A DNA stretch of 11,288 nucleotides from Lachnospiraceae bacterium (GCA_024684155.1 JAIKXK010000284.1:1-11288); one strand, 5' to 3'; counted from the first letter of the stretch, positions 5,214-11,288 are shown. Numbers and translations: made by a program. Notes: generated from the letters alone by a model not told the origin.

Positions 5214-7465
5214 AAGGTTGAATTATAAAACTTATAAGTGCTTCGGCCGCTTTCTTTTGCTTTATACAAAGCACTATCCGCTTGTTCGTAACTATCTTTA
5301 TAACTACTTTCTGTAATGGAATCCCTGTGTATAATTGTGATTCCAACAGATAGGGATGTGATACGGGAGTACCCCTCCTGGTCTAAATAAGTAGCAAAGG
5401 TTTGAATTAAATCTTTTGCAAAGGCTTCTATTTTTGCAGGATTTGTTTCTCCTTTAAAGAATAAACAAAATTCATCTCCGCCTAAACGACCTGTATAAAT
5501 AGTAGCGCCTGTTGCTTTTTCTATACATGATTGAAGTGCCTTTGCACTGATGCGAATGGTGTCATCACCGACTTTATGTCCATAGGTGTCATTTACCAGT
5601 TTGAAATGATCTAAATCCACCATACAAAATGCTCCGCCTATATGTTCATTAAAACATGAATTGACCATTTCTTCAAACCATTTTCTATTATGTAGTCCGG
5701 TTAAAGAATCGTGGGTGGATTCTTTTTTTAAATGGGCTAATTGTTCGTAGTGTTTTGTAAGATCGATGGTCCATAAAATATCCCCAGTGTGATGATTTTG
5801 TTCAATTAAAGGTTCTACACGGAATTCATAGGTGTGACCAGCCCTGTCTAATCGTTTCACCTTTCCTTCAAAAACATCTTTCATATCTTTTATTTGATAG
5901 CAATCGTCTAATCGTGAAAAACTGCCAAGGATTTCGTGCATCCATTCGTTGTGGTAAAGAATTTTGTGATTTCGATCAATGATTAAGATGCCTTCTTTTC
6001 CTTTGCCAAGAGCATTGGAAAAATCAAGGGTTATGGAATCCAGGTAGTTATATCGAACCAAGGCTAGCAAAACAAAGTAGGCAGTAAGCGGAATAAACAT
6101 AGAAGGAATTTCATAACCGTTTGTTAAGTTCAATGGCTTAATTAAATATGCACACCACATGGAAAGCATGGCAAAGAGTAAATAGCGAAGGCGTTTTCGT
6201 TGTAATGGTCCCCCGTGAATGGCCGCATGAATTCCAACGCCTACACATAGAAGGCAAACTAAGACAGAATAAATAACAAACAGATAAAAGGCAGGGCCGT
6301 AGTCTAGAACCTCCATTCTTGGAAAAGTTCCTGATGTTGTGTTAATGGTAATGCCGGTATAGAATAATCCGTTTTCCTGGTAGGTAAACAGGCAATATAA
6401 TGTAATGGCGGATACTACCCCTTCTATTGCATAAATAAAGGACGGAATTCTAATATGAGTTAATTCCTGAATACAATAGGTGATGGCCATCATAACAAGA
6501 ATTTCAGCAAAATACTGAAGTTTTGTGGCAGTATATACACCCTCAGGAGTACAGGTAGTAATTTCTAGTAAAAATCCGTATACATAAAAAGCACCGGAAA
6601 GCATAAAAAAACTTACTCCAAGCTGCGCTCTTGATGAGGGCTGGCGAAGAGCATAAATAAACATACAGATGGCCAAACAAAATGCTAAGGCGTGACTGCC
6701 TATATAAATATCCTGAAAACTACAGTGTGGTAACTTTTCAATTCCATATAGTATTAAAAAATGGAGTGGGTAAAAAATATAGAAGAAATATTTCCCGTGT
6801 CTTTCGGAAATAATAGGATTTCCTTTTTGACCATTGTAAAAATACAGAGGAATCAGGGCAAAGACAAATCCAAGCAGATATAGGCGTTCTTCTACCACCC
6901 AATCGTATTTGGAGAAATGATAGGCCTGGTTTAAAAGAATCATAATGCTAAGAATTCCCACCATTAAAACAGTAAAGAAACTAAACCAGGTGGCTTTTTT
7001 CTTAAAGGTTTCCATGTAGTAGAAGATTAGTACATAGATGATGGGCATAATAATCCAGCCACCAATAAGAATAGATACTGTAATAAGTAATGCTAGTAGA
7101 AGAATACGAAGGGGCTTTGACCATTTTTTGTTTTCCATTACACAAAGGGCCAAAAGGGCCAACAGTAAGTCAAAGATAATATTTTGACGATACTCATATT
7201 CCTCATGGAAGAATAAATAAAATGGAAGTATAGATATAACGGCAAAGGTGATCATTCGCTCAATATATTTTTTTAAATCGGAAGTATGACGATAACCTTC
7301 CGCAATAAAAAAACACATAATGGGAAGGGTGAGTCGCCCAAAGATATGCATAATTTGTCCTAAAGGACTCATAAAGTCTACAAACCCCCAGGCAGTATGA
7401 TCTACAACCATAGCAATAATGGCAATGATTTTTAATTGATTTCGTGATAAAGAAAATGTATTCAT
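5210..7465 (-). CDS. TraX-like / 7TM / PAS / GGDEF membrane diguanylate cyclase
   Basis: A 751-residue membrane protein predicted to make c-di-GMP from two GTP. Residues ~7-245 match the TraX family of multi-pass proteins (LKIIAIIAMVVDH at 11-23, GRLTLPIMCFFIAEGYRH at 43-60, FFYIFYPLHFLILY at 227-240). Residues ~255-475 form a second hydrophobic block resembling the 7TM sensor of some histidine kinases. A PAS-like region (~485-575) and a GGDEF domain (~585-748) follow. The cyclase looks active: DSLTGLHNRKWFE, VDLDHFKLVNDTYGHKVGDD (metal Asp617) and RLGGDEF (GGDEF at 662-666). The inhibitory RxxD site is missing (Gly and Ile at its ends). An ATG at 7489 would add eight residues but has no ribosome binding site and lies only two bases from the predicted transcription start. 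The ATG at 7465 follows GAGAG at good spacing and fits the TraX N-terminus. TraX is known for F-pilin acetylation; here it may be an acyltransferase-like or sensory module. Confidence 0.9.
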   Translation of the reverse strand: MNTFSLSRNQLKIIAIIAMVVDHTAWGFVDFMSPLGQIMHIFGRLTLPIMCFFIAEGYRHTSDLKKYIERMITFAVISILPFYLFFHEEYEYRQNIIFDLLLALLALCVMENKKWSKPLRILLLALLITVSILIGGWIIMPIIYVLIFYYMETFKKKATWFSFFTVLMVGILSIMILLNQAYHFSKYDWVVEERLYLLGFVFALIPLYFYNGQKGNPIISERHGKYFFYIFYPLHFLILYGIEKLPHCSFQDIYIGSHALAFCLAICMFIYALRQPSSRAQLGVSFFMLSGAFYVYGFLLEITTCTPEGVYTATKLQYFAEILVMMAITYCIQELTHIRIPSFIYAIEGVVSAITLYCLFTYQENGLFYTGITINTTSGTFPRMEVLDYGPAFYLFVIYSVLVCLLCVGVGIHAAIHGGPLQRKRLRYLLFAMLSMWCAYLIKPLNLTNGYEIPSMFIPLTAYFVLLALVRYNYLDSITLDFSNALGKGKEGILIIDRNHKILYHNEWMHEILGSFSRLDDCYQIKDMKDVFEGKVKRLDRAGHTYEFRVEPLIEQNHHTGDILWTIDLTKHYEQLAHLKKESTHDSLTGLHNRKWFEEMVNSCFNEHIGGAFCMVDLDHFKLVNDTYGHKVGDDTIRISAKALQSCIEKATGATIYTGRLGGDEFCLFFKGETNPAKIEAFAKDLIQTFATYLDQEGYSRITSLSVGITIIHRDSITESSYKDSYEQADSALYKAKESGRSTYKFYNSTF

Positions 7466-7497
7466 ATTTGCTCTCTTTTCTAAAAACATTCTGTTTT

Positions 7498-7526
7498 ATT
7501 ATAAATAGAAAGCTATTTTCAGACAA
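7498..7526 (-). promoter_or_regulatory. Predicted sigma-A promoter of the TraX-GGDEF gene
   Basis: On the minus strand, TTGTCT (7521-7526), a 17-base spacer and a consensus TATAAT (7498-7503). The expected transcription start near 7491 gives a leader of about 25 bases before the ATG at 7465. Confidence 0.75.
7503..7518. repeat. Inverted repeat inside the promoter spacer of the TraX-GGDEF gene
   Basis: AAATAG-AAAG-CTATTT is a perfect 6-bp inverted repeat lying between the -10 and -35 boxes. A protein bound there would block the promoter, so it is a candidate operator. It could also be chance in AT-rich DNA. Confidence 0.4.
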
Positions 7527-7580
7527 TAGATATTAAAAGAAAACAAGTATTTTAACAGAATTTTACATAATTATACATTT

Positions 7581-7596
7581 GTTTGGCTTGCCTAAC
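7581..7596. repeat. Imperfect inverted repeat upstream of the ispE promoter
   Basis: GTTTGGC-TT-GCCTAAC pairs at six of seven positions and ends six bases before the ispE -35 box. Its placement suits an activator or shared-operator site in the divergent region. No regulator is identified. Confidence 0.35.
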
Positions 7597-7602
7597 TTAT
7601 TG

Positions 7603-7631
7603 TTGAAAATTGTATCAGAAAATGATAAAAT
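7603..7631 (+). promoter_or_regulatory. Predicted sigma-A promoter of the ispE operon
   Basis: TTGAAA (7603-7608), a 17-base spacer and TAAAAT (7626-7631). Transcription should start near 7638, downstream of the ATG at 7579, which rules out that start and supports the ATG at 7660. Confidence 0.75.
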
Positions 7632-7634
7632 GCA

Positions 7635-7648
7635 TTTTGTATACAAAA
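7635..7648. promoter_or_regulatory. Perfect palindrome at the ispE start, candidate GntR operator
   Basis: TTTTGTATACAAAA is a perfect 14-bp palindrome centred on GTATAC. It begins three bases after the -10 box and runs into the ispE Shine-Dalgarno, so a bound protein would block transcription. FadR-subfamily GntR regulators use GT/AC half-sites, and the UxuR/ExuR sites of Escherichia coli are likewise centred on GTATAC. A FadR/FCD-type GntR gene follows ispE directly, so autoregulation of the operon is the natural inference. Confidence 0.55.
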
Positions 7649-7659
7649 GGAGTTTTGAA

Positions 7660-8520
7660 ATGGATCAATTAAGGAAAAAGGCCTATGGGAAAATAAATTT
7701 GGCCCTAGACGTCATAGGAAGAAGAGATGACGGCTATCATTTAGTAAAAATGATAATGCAGACAGTGGAGCTTCACGATGAATTGTCCTTTGAAAAAACA
7801 ACGGATGGCAGTGTGAGTATGACCACAAATGATAGTACCTTACCTGTAAATGATGACAATCTTTGCATTAAAGCAGCAAAACTTTTAAAAGATGAGTTCC
7901 ATTTAACAGAGGGTGTGAACATTCATTTGGAAAAAAATATTCCAGTGGCAGCAGGAATGGCTGGAGGAAGTACAGATGCAGCAGCTGTATTAAAGGCTGT
8001 TAATGAAATGTTTGAACTAGGATTGTCTGATGAAGATTTAATGGAAAGAGGACTTAGCCTTGGAGCAGATATTCCTTACTGTATTATGGGCGGTACAGCA
8101 CTTTCAGAAGGAATTGGGGAAGAGTTAACAAAGATTTCACCTATGCCAAAGGTTGCTCTTTTGATTGCAAAGCCACCGGTGAATGTATCCACTGGTAAGG
8201 TATATACTACTCTTGATTCATTGGAATCTTACGAACATCCGGATATTGATGGAATGGTTCGTTCAATAGAAGAAAAGAATATAAAAGAGATTTGTAACAC
8301 CATGGGAAATGTCCTTGCAGACGTGACCATGCCAATGGTAAAAGAAGTGGAACAGCTTCGAGATACCATGCTTTCTTTTGGTGCAGATGGCGCCATGATG
8401 ACAGGATCTGGTCCGACTGTATTTGGTATTTTTACTGACGAGGTGGCGTTAGATAAATGCTATCTTGATTTGAAAGAAAAAAATGTATGTGAACGCTTAT
8501 ACAAGACCTTTGTTTTATAA
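7660..8520 (+). CDS. ispE: 4-diphosphocytidyl-2-C-methyl-D-erythritol kinase
   Basis: The GHMP-family kinase that phosphorylates CDP-methylerythritol with ATP, the fourth step of the MEP route to isoprenoid precursors, in the cytoplasm. The 286 residues match the family length. Visible motifs are AYGKINLALDV (8-18) with catalytic-type Lys11, GYHLV (25-29), the glycine-rich ATP loop PVAAGMAGGSTDAAA (95-109), GADIPY (135-140) with catalytic-type Asp137, and the C-terminal GSGPTVFG (249-256). An ATG at 7579 would add 27 residues unlike the family and lies upstream of the predicted transcription start. The ATG at 7660 has AAAGGAG (7646-7652) seven bases upstream and gives the standard N-terminus. 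The GntR gene follows after 84 bases with no convincing terminator, so the two are probably co-transcribed. Confidence 0.96.
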   Translation: MDQLRKKAYGKINLALDVIGRRDDGYHLVKMIMQTVELHDELSFEKTTDGSVSMTTNDSTLPVNDDNLCIKAAKLLKDEFHLTEGVNIHLEKNIPVAAGMAGGSTDAAAVLKAVNEMFELGLSDEDLMERGLSLGADIPYCIMGGTALSEGIGEELTKISPMPKVALLIAKPPVNVSTGKVYTTLDSLESYEHPDIDGMVRSIEEKNIKEICNTMGNVLADVTMPMVKEVEQLRDTMLSFGADGAMMTGSGPTVFGIFTDEVALDKCYLDLKEKNVCERLYKTFVL

Positions 8521-8604
8521 AAATGGGGGAAAACAAAGAAGTCTTTTTATATATGTATTGTAATGATTCGTTTGTGGAGAGAACGAAAAAGGAGATTTAT
8601 AGAA

Positions 8605-9282
8605 ATGAAGGAAGATTTAAAATTAGATACTGACGCGTATTTACCCCTTCGAGATGTAGTTTTTAACACCTTGAGAGATTCGATTTTAAAAGGAGAATTA
8701 GAACCAGGGGAGCGTTTGATGGAGATTCACTTAGCTAATAAGCTAGGAGTTTCCCGTACCCCTATCCGTGAAGCAATTCGAATGCTAGAGCAGGAGGGAC
8801 TTGCAGTTACTATTCCAAGAAAAGGAGCTCAGGTAGCCAAGATGACGGAAAAGGACCTGCAGGATGTACTTGAAATTAGAGATGCACTTGATGAATTAGC
8901 AGCTTTAAATGCATGTAGAAATATGACTTCAGAATACTTATCTGAACTTCGTAGTTCTATGGTGACGTTTAAAAATGCAGCAGATCGTGGAAACGTACGA
9001 GAAATTGTAGAGGCAGATGAGCAGTTCCACAATGTGATTTATCGTGCAGCAGATAATCCAAAGCTGATGGTAATTGTTCAGAATTTAAAAGAGCAGATGT
9101 ATCGCTATCGTTATGAATATGTAAAAGATAATGCGAATTATGCTCAAATTTTACAAGAACATGCAGAAATCATTGCAGGTCTTGAAAAAAGAGACCAGGA
9201 ATACGTTCGTGAAATTATGCACGCCCACTTAGAAAATCAGGTGGAAGCTGTTCGTAGCGTGATTAGACGACAGGAGCAGTAA
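8605..9282 (+). CDS. GntR-family transcriptional regulator, FadR/FCD subfamily
   Basis: A 225-residue DNA-binding regulator. Residues ~13-78 are the GntR winged helix-turn-helix, with the recognition region LANKLGVSRTPIREAIRMLEQEGL (43-66) and the wing PRKGAQVA. Residues ~83-220 form the all-helical FCD ligand domain. Its metal-site residues are visible: Asp138, His142 (D-x3-H in ADEQFH), His186 and His208, so a metal-dependent carboxylate-type ligand is likely, as known for many FCD proteins. The ATG at 8563 has no ribosome binding site and adds a basic extension. The ATG at 8605 follows AAGGAG (8589-8594) and is preferred. It sits between ispE and a DUF1934 gene, with no sugar-acid catabolic genes nearby, which are common neighbours of this subfamily. 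The palindrome at the ispE start is a candidate binding site. The ligand is unknown. Confidence 0.93.
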   Translation: MKEDLKLDTDAYLPLRDVVFNTLRDSILKGELEPGERLMEIHLANKLGVSRTPIREAIRMLEQEGLAVTIPRKGAQVAKMTEKDLQDVLEIRDALDELAALNACRNMTSEYLSELRSSMVTFKNAADRGNVREIVEADEQFHNVIYRAADNPKLMVIVQNLKEQMYRYRYEYVKDNANYAQILQEHAEIIAGLEKRDQEYVREIMHAHLENQVEAVRSVIRRQEQ

Positions 9283-9307
9283 TATAAAGAACAGGAAGTG
9301 ACAAACA

Positions 9308-9724
9308 ATGATTCAGGTAAAAGATGTGCGAGTAAAGTTTCATTCAGCACAGGAATCTTTTGACCAAAAAGATGAGCAAAGAAAGCTCTTACAGGGGAAG
9401 TTATATGAAAGTCATGGAGCAATATGTTTGCAATTCCGAGATGATGAAATGAATGAAGAAATTGTAACCCATGTAGAAGTAAGAAACGGAAATGAAGTAG
9501 TGGTTCGTAGAAGCGGAGTTATTACTTCAGAAATGAAATTTAAAAAAGAAGAAACTCATAAGTCTTCCCATAAAACGGGATTTGGATGTGTGAGATTTGA
9601 AATGGCTACAAAAGAATTAGACATAGATGCAGATGAAGAATCAGTCGATATTCATATTGTCTACGATTTAATTAGTGCCGGAGGATTAGTAAGTACTAAT
9701 TATGTAGACATTGTAGCGAAATAA
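9308..9724 (+). CDS. DUF1934 (YwiB-like) beta-barrel protein
   Basis: A 138-residue soluble protein that fits the DUF1934 family, whose members are small lipocalin-like beta-barrels such as Bacillus subtilis YwiB (~140 residues). The family pattern is seen in the N-terminal strand VRVKFHSAQ, the central VVRRSGVITSEMKFKKEETH (65-84), the GFGCVRFEMATKELDID region (91-107), and the closing strands VDIHIVYDLI and LVSTNYVDIVAK. No signal peptide or catalytic motif is visible, and no biochemical role is established. The ATG follows AGGAAG (9293-9298), and the gap to the GntR gene is only 25 bases, so it is the last gene of the ispE-gntR operon. Transcription ends at the strong hairpin just downstream. 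Confidence 0.88.
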   Translation: MIQVKDVRVKFHSAQESFDQKDEQRKLLQGKLYESHGAICLQFRDDEMNEEIVTHVEVRNGNEVVVRRSGVITSEMKFKKEETHKSSHKTGFGCVRFEMATKELDIDADEESVDIHIVYDLISAGGLVSTNYVDIVAK

Positions 9725-9737
9725 AACCAAAATAAAA

Positions 9738-9793
9738 CAGCCACCTTACGGAAAATGTGAGATTCACATTACCATAAGGTGGCTGATTTTTGT
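9738..9793. terminator. Strong bidirectional rho-independent terminator
   Basis: The outer arms CAGCCACCTTACGG (9738-9751) and 9772-9785 pair except at one position. An inner AATGTGA/TCACATT stem extends the hairpin to about 20 pairs with a three-base loop. ATTTTTGTTT follows on the plus strand and TTTTATTTTGG on the minus strand. It ends both the DUF1934 operon and the convergent reverse gene. Confidence 0.88.
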
Positions 9794-9798
9794 TTATG

Positions 9799-10275
9799 TT
9801 ACTTATTAAGTTCTTTTTGTTTACGCTGTAACCAACCACGAATACCTTTTTTCTTAGGAGTGGTATCTAATTTTGCACCATGAAGACCTTTAACACCAGT
9901 GATGTAAAGTCCGCTAACCTGTGCTTTTACTTCACGTTTTACAGGAACCAAATCAAATACTTCATAGTCGCAAATAAAACTCATAACCTTTGGTCCGACC
10001 TTTGCCTTAACGATAGGCATTTTAGAACGTTTTGCATACCAAGGCATTTGGTTTACCATTTCATCTGGAAGACCAGCATCTGTAATTTTCATTTTTTTCT
10101 TATCAATGACAAGCATAGAAACGGTCTGGGAAACCTTTGCGGCTGCCTCGTCCTGTTCTGCTTTTCTTGCTTCAGCTTTCTTTCCAACGAAATATAATAC
10201 AATTGTAAGCACTACTACAATTACAGTAATTACTAAAATTACGATGGTAGCAGTAGGAATTGCTGCTAATAACAT
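9799..10275 (-). CDS. Conserved single-pass membrane protein of unknown function
   Basis: A 158-residue protein with one N-terminal membrane helix (about 8-30, Val/Ile-rich), then a basic/acidic linker (GKKAEARKAEQDEAAAK) and a cytoplasmic or anchored domain. The domain contains QTVSMLVIDKKKMKITDAGLP (50-70), RSKMPIVKAKVGPKVMSFICD (83-103), FDLVPVKREVKAQVSGLYI (107-125) and a Lys-rich tail. From memory this pattern recurs widely in Clostridia as an uncharacterised protein; no function is established. The positive residues just after the helix favour the C-terminal domain being inside the cell. The ATG has AGGAGG seven bases upstream (10283-10288 on the plus strand). It is divergent from the FKBP lipoprotein gene, each with its own predicted promoter, and converges on the DUF1934 operon at a shared terminator. 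Confidence 0.88.
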   Translation of the reverse strand: MLLAAIPTATIVILVITVIVVVLTIVLYFVGKKAEARKAEQDEAAAKVSQTVSMLVIDKKKMKITDAGLPDEMVNQMPWYAKRSKMPIVKAKVGPKVMSFICDYEVFDLVPVKREVKAQVSGLYITGVKGLHGAKLDTTPKKKGIRGWLQRKQKELNK

Positions 10276-10311
10276 GTTTCATCCTCCTCTAGACTTATAG
10301 TCACTTTGCCC

Positions 10312-10340
10312 ATTTTAGCATGAAGGACTGAAAAAAGCAA
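10312..10340 (-). promoter_or_regulatory. Predicted sigma-A promoter of the reverse membrane-protein gene
   Basis: On the minus strand, TTGCTT (10335-10340), a 17-base spacer and TAAAAT (10312-10317). It lies about 37 bases upstream of the ATG at 10275. Confidence 0.6.
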
Positions 10341-10368
10341 TGAAAGTAAGTGACCTTGCAGAGTTGTT

Positions 10369-10397
10369 TTGCTAAGAAATACATACTGTGATAAAAT
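10369..10397 (+). promoter_or_regulatory. Predicted sigma-A promoter of the FKBP lipoprotein gene
   Basis: TTGCTA (10369-10374), a 17-base spacer and TAAAAT (10392-10397), 41 bases upstream of the ATG at 10439. Only 28 bases separate its -35 from the -35 of the divergent promoter, so one bound protein could affect both. Confidence 0.6.
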
Positions 10398-10414
10398 ATA
10401 CATTAATTCTGAAT

Positions 10415-10443
10415 ATTGAATGAAATGAGGACAATTGAATGAA
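10415..10443 (+). repeat. Direct repeat ATTGAATGAA around the lipoprotein start codon
   Basis: The 10-mer occurs at 10415-10424 and 10434-10443. Each copy holds an ATG. The upstream one reads ATG AAA TGA, a two-codon ORF without a ribosome binding site; the downstream one is the gene start, with GAGGA (10427-10431) seven bases before it. Confidence 0.5.
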
Positions 10444-11288
10444 GCGTAAATTAGCATTATTACTAGTAGCAGCAATGTGTTTTGGATTGTATGGCTGCAG
10501 TAACAAAGAGGCGGAGAGTACGACAGAAGAAAGTAGCGAGGAAACAACAGAGACTACAGAAGAGAGTAGTACCACCACTTCTACCTATGTGGATTTTGAT
10601 CCAGCAGATTATGTTACTCTTGGAGAATACAAGAATATAGATATTACAATTACTGGAGATTATGAAGCAGATGAAGATGCATTAAATTCTTATATAGATG
10701 ATTTGCTTGCTGAGGCTGGATATGAGAAAGATGAATCACAAACCGAAGTACAAAGTGATTCCATTGTAAATGTAGATTACACGGGACTTTTAGATGGAGA
10801 AGCCTTTGATGGTGGAACTGCAACAGATCAAACCATTGATGTTGCAAACAACGCTTCTACAGATGGTTCTTCCTATATTGAAGGATTTACATCTGGATTA
10901 GTCGGAGCAAAGGTTGGGGATACAGTGGATTGCAATGTTACTTTCCCGGAGGATTACAGCGCAACTGATTTGGCAGGAAAAGAAGTTGTGTTCCGCTTTA
11001 CCATAAATTATATTTGTAAGACTACAACAAGGGATGATCTTACTGATGACTATGTAAAAGAAAATTACGATTGTGATACAGTAGATGCTTTTTATGAAAA
11101 GTGTAAAAGCGATTTGCAGGAAGAGTTAGATTCTACAAAATCTTCTGATATTCGTAGCGCCATTGTATCAAAGGTAATTGAAAATGCTACAATTAATGGA
11201 TATCCAGAAGAAGTAGTGGAACAAAGATATGAAGCTTATATCGCTTCTTATACAGAGCAGTACGGAGATTATGATACCTTTGAATCTG
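10439..11288 (+). CDS. FKBP/trigger-factor-like peptidyl-prolyl isomerase lipoprotein (partial at right edge)
   Basis: The frame is open from the ATG at 10439 to the window end (283 codons, no stop), so the C-terminus is missing. Residues 1-20 are a lipoprotein signal (MKRK, hydrophobic core, lipobox LYGC with Cys20). Residues 21-50 are a Ser/Thr/Glu-rich tether. An FKBP-type domain follows at about 107-193: NVDYTGLLDGEAFDGG (111-126), YIEGFTSGLVGAKVGD (146-161) and FPEDYSATDLAGKEVVF (169-185), the pattern of the trigger-factor isomerase domain. Downstream, NATINGYPEEVVEQRYEAY resembles the helical chaperone arm of trigger factor. It should act outside the membrane, helping secreted proteins fold by proline isomerisation. 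It is not cytoplasmic trigger factor itself, because that protein has a ribosome-binding N-domain and no lipobox. Confidence 0.92.
   Translation, partial: MKRKLALLLVAAMCFGLYGCSNKEAESTTEESSEETTETTEESSTTTSTYVDFDPADYVTLGEYKNIDITITGDYEADEDALNSYIDDLLAEAGYEKDESQTEVQSDSIVNVDYTGLLDGEAFDGGTATDQTIDVANNASTDGSSYIEGFTSGLVGAKVGDTVDCNVTFPEDYSATDLAGKEVVFRFTINYICKTTTRDDLTDDYVKENYDCDTVDAFYEKCKSDLQEELDSTKSSDIRSAIVSKVIENATINGYPEEVVEQRYEAYIASYTEQYGDYDTFES

Noticed and set aside
7466..7489. Eight-residue N-terminal extension of the TraX-GGDEF protein from the ATG at 7489
   Set aside because: It has no ribosome binding site and starts about two bases from the predicted transcription start. The ATG at 7465 has a suitable site and fits the TraX N-terminus.
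7579..7659. 27-residue N-terminal extension of IspE
   Set aside because: It lies upstream of and across the ispE promoter, is unlike IspE N-termini, and lacks a ribosome binding site; AAAGGAG precedes the ATG at 7660.
8534..8550. Terminator between ispE and gntR (AAAGA/TCTTT with T-run)
   Set aside because: The stem is only five A-T-rich pairs with a two-base loop, too weak to call, and the operon layout argues for read-through.
8563..8604. Basic 14-residue extension of the GntR regulator
   Set aside because: No Shine-Dalgarno precedes the ATG at 8563, while AAGGAG precedes the ATG at 8605.
9880..10300. Forward ORFs opposite the membrane-protein gene
   Set aside because: They are shadows of a strongly supported reverse gene and have no initiation signals.
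10266..10847. Reverse ORFs over the start of the FKBP lipoprotein gene
   Set aside because: They cover a promoter region and antisense of a convincing lipoprotein; composition is biased (His/Leu/Ser) and no start signals are seen.
1..11288. Mobile element, prophage, CRISPR array or defence system
   Set aside because: There is no transposase, integrase, terminal inverted repeat pair, regular repeat-spacer unit or recognised defence domain. TraX homology here is a fused membrane module and is not evidence of a conjugative element.

Overview
The window looks like a chromosomal segment of a low-GC, Gram-positive anaerobe. The protein sequences (the phosphofructokinase active-site variant, a conserved single-pass membrane protein, a DUF1934 protein and a trigger-factor-like lipoprotein) most resemble family Lachnospiraceae (Clostridia). 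The genus cannot be settled from the sequence, but a sigma-28-type promoter suggests a flagellated member. Codon use looks uniform. I see no insertion sequence, phage gene, CRISPR array, tRNA or rRNA, and no gene-free stretch longer than 300 bases (the longest gap is about 195 bases).

Layout, left to right. (1) 2-337: C-terminal end of an unrecognised protein entering from the left edge. (2) 477-1454: pfkA, with its own promoter and a probable terminator. (3) 1529-4420: a tight forward cluster of a SpoU-family 2'-O-methyltransferase, a small conserved hypothetical protein, a small (p)ppGpp synthetase, and a six-helix voltage-gated-type K+ channel with two C-terminal RCK_C repeats. The channel gene overlaps the synthetase by 20 bases, and the cluster ends at a bidirectional terminator. 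(4) 4489-7465, reverse strand: a large TraX/7TM/PAS/GGDEF diguanylate cyclase fusion, followed downstream by a small helical protein with its own sigma-28-like promoter. (5) 7660-9724, forward: ispE, an FCD-type GntR regulator and a DUF1934 protein, ending at a second bidirectional terminator. A perfect GTATAC-centred palindrome sits at the predicted ispE transcription start. (6) 9799-10275, reverse: a conserved membrane-anchored protein, divergent from (7) 10439-11288, an FKBP/trigger-factor-like lipoprotein cut by the right edge. This lipoprotein ORF has no stop codon inside the window.

Three themes link the genes. First, nucleotide second messengers: a (p)ppGpp synthetase is translationally coupled to a K+ channel whose RCK_C type is a known c-di-AMP-binding fold in other Firmicute proteins, and a c-di-GMP synthase lies nearby. 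Second, the isoprenoid gene ispE appears to be in an operon with a GntR regulator that may control it through the palindrome at its start. Third, a putative motility-type promoter drives the small protein downstream of the diguanylate cyclase.

For three genes (the TraX-GGDEF gene, ispE and gntR) the longest ORF is not the best gene model. Ribosome binding sites place the true starts further in, and for the first two promoters agree.
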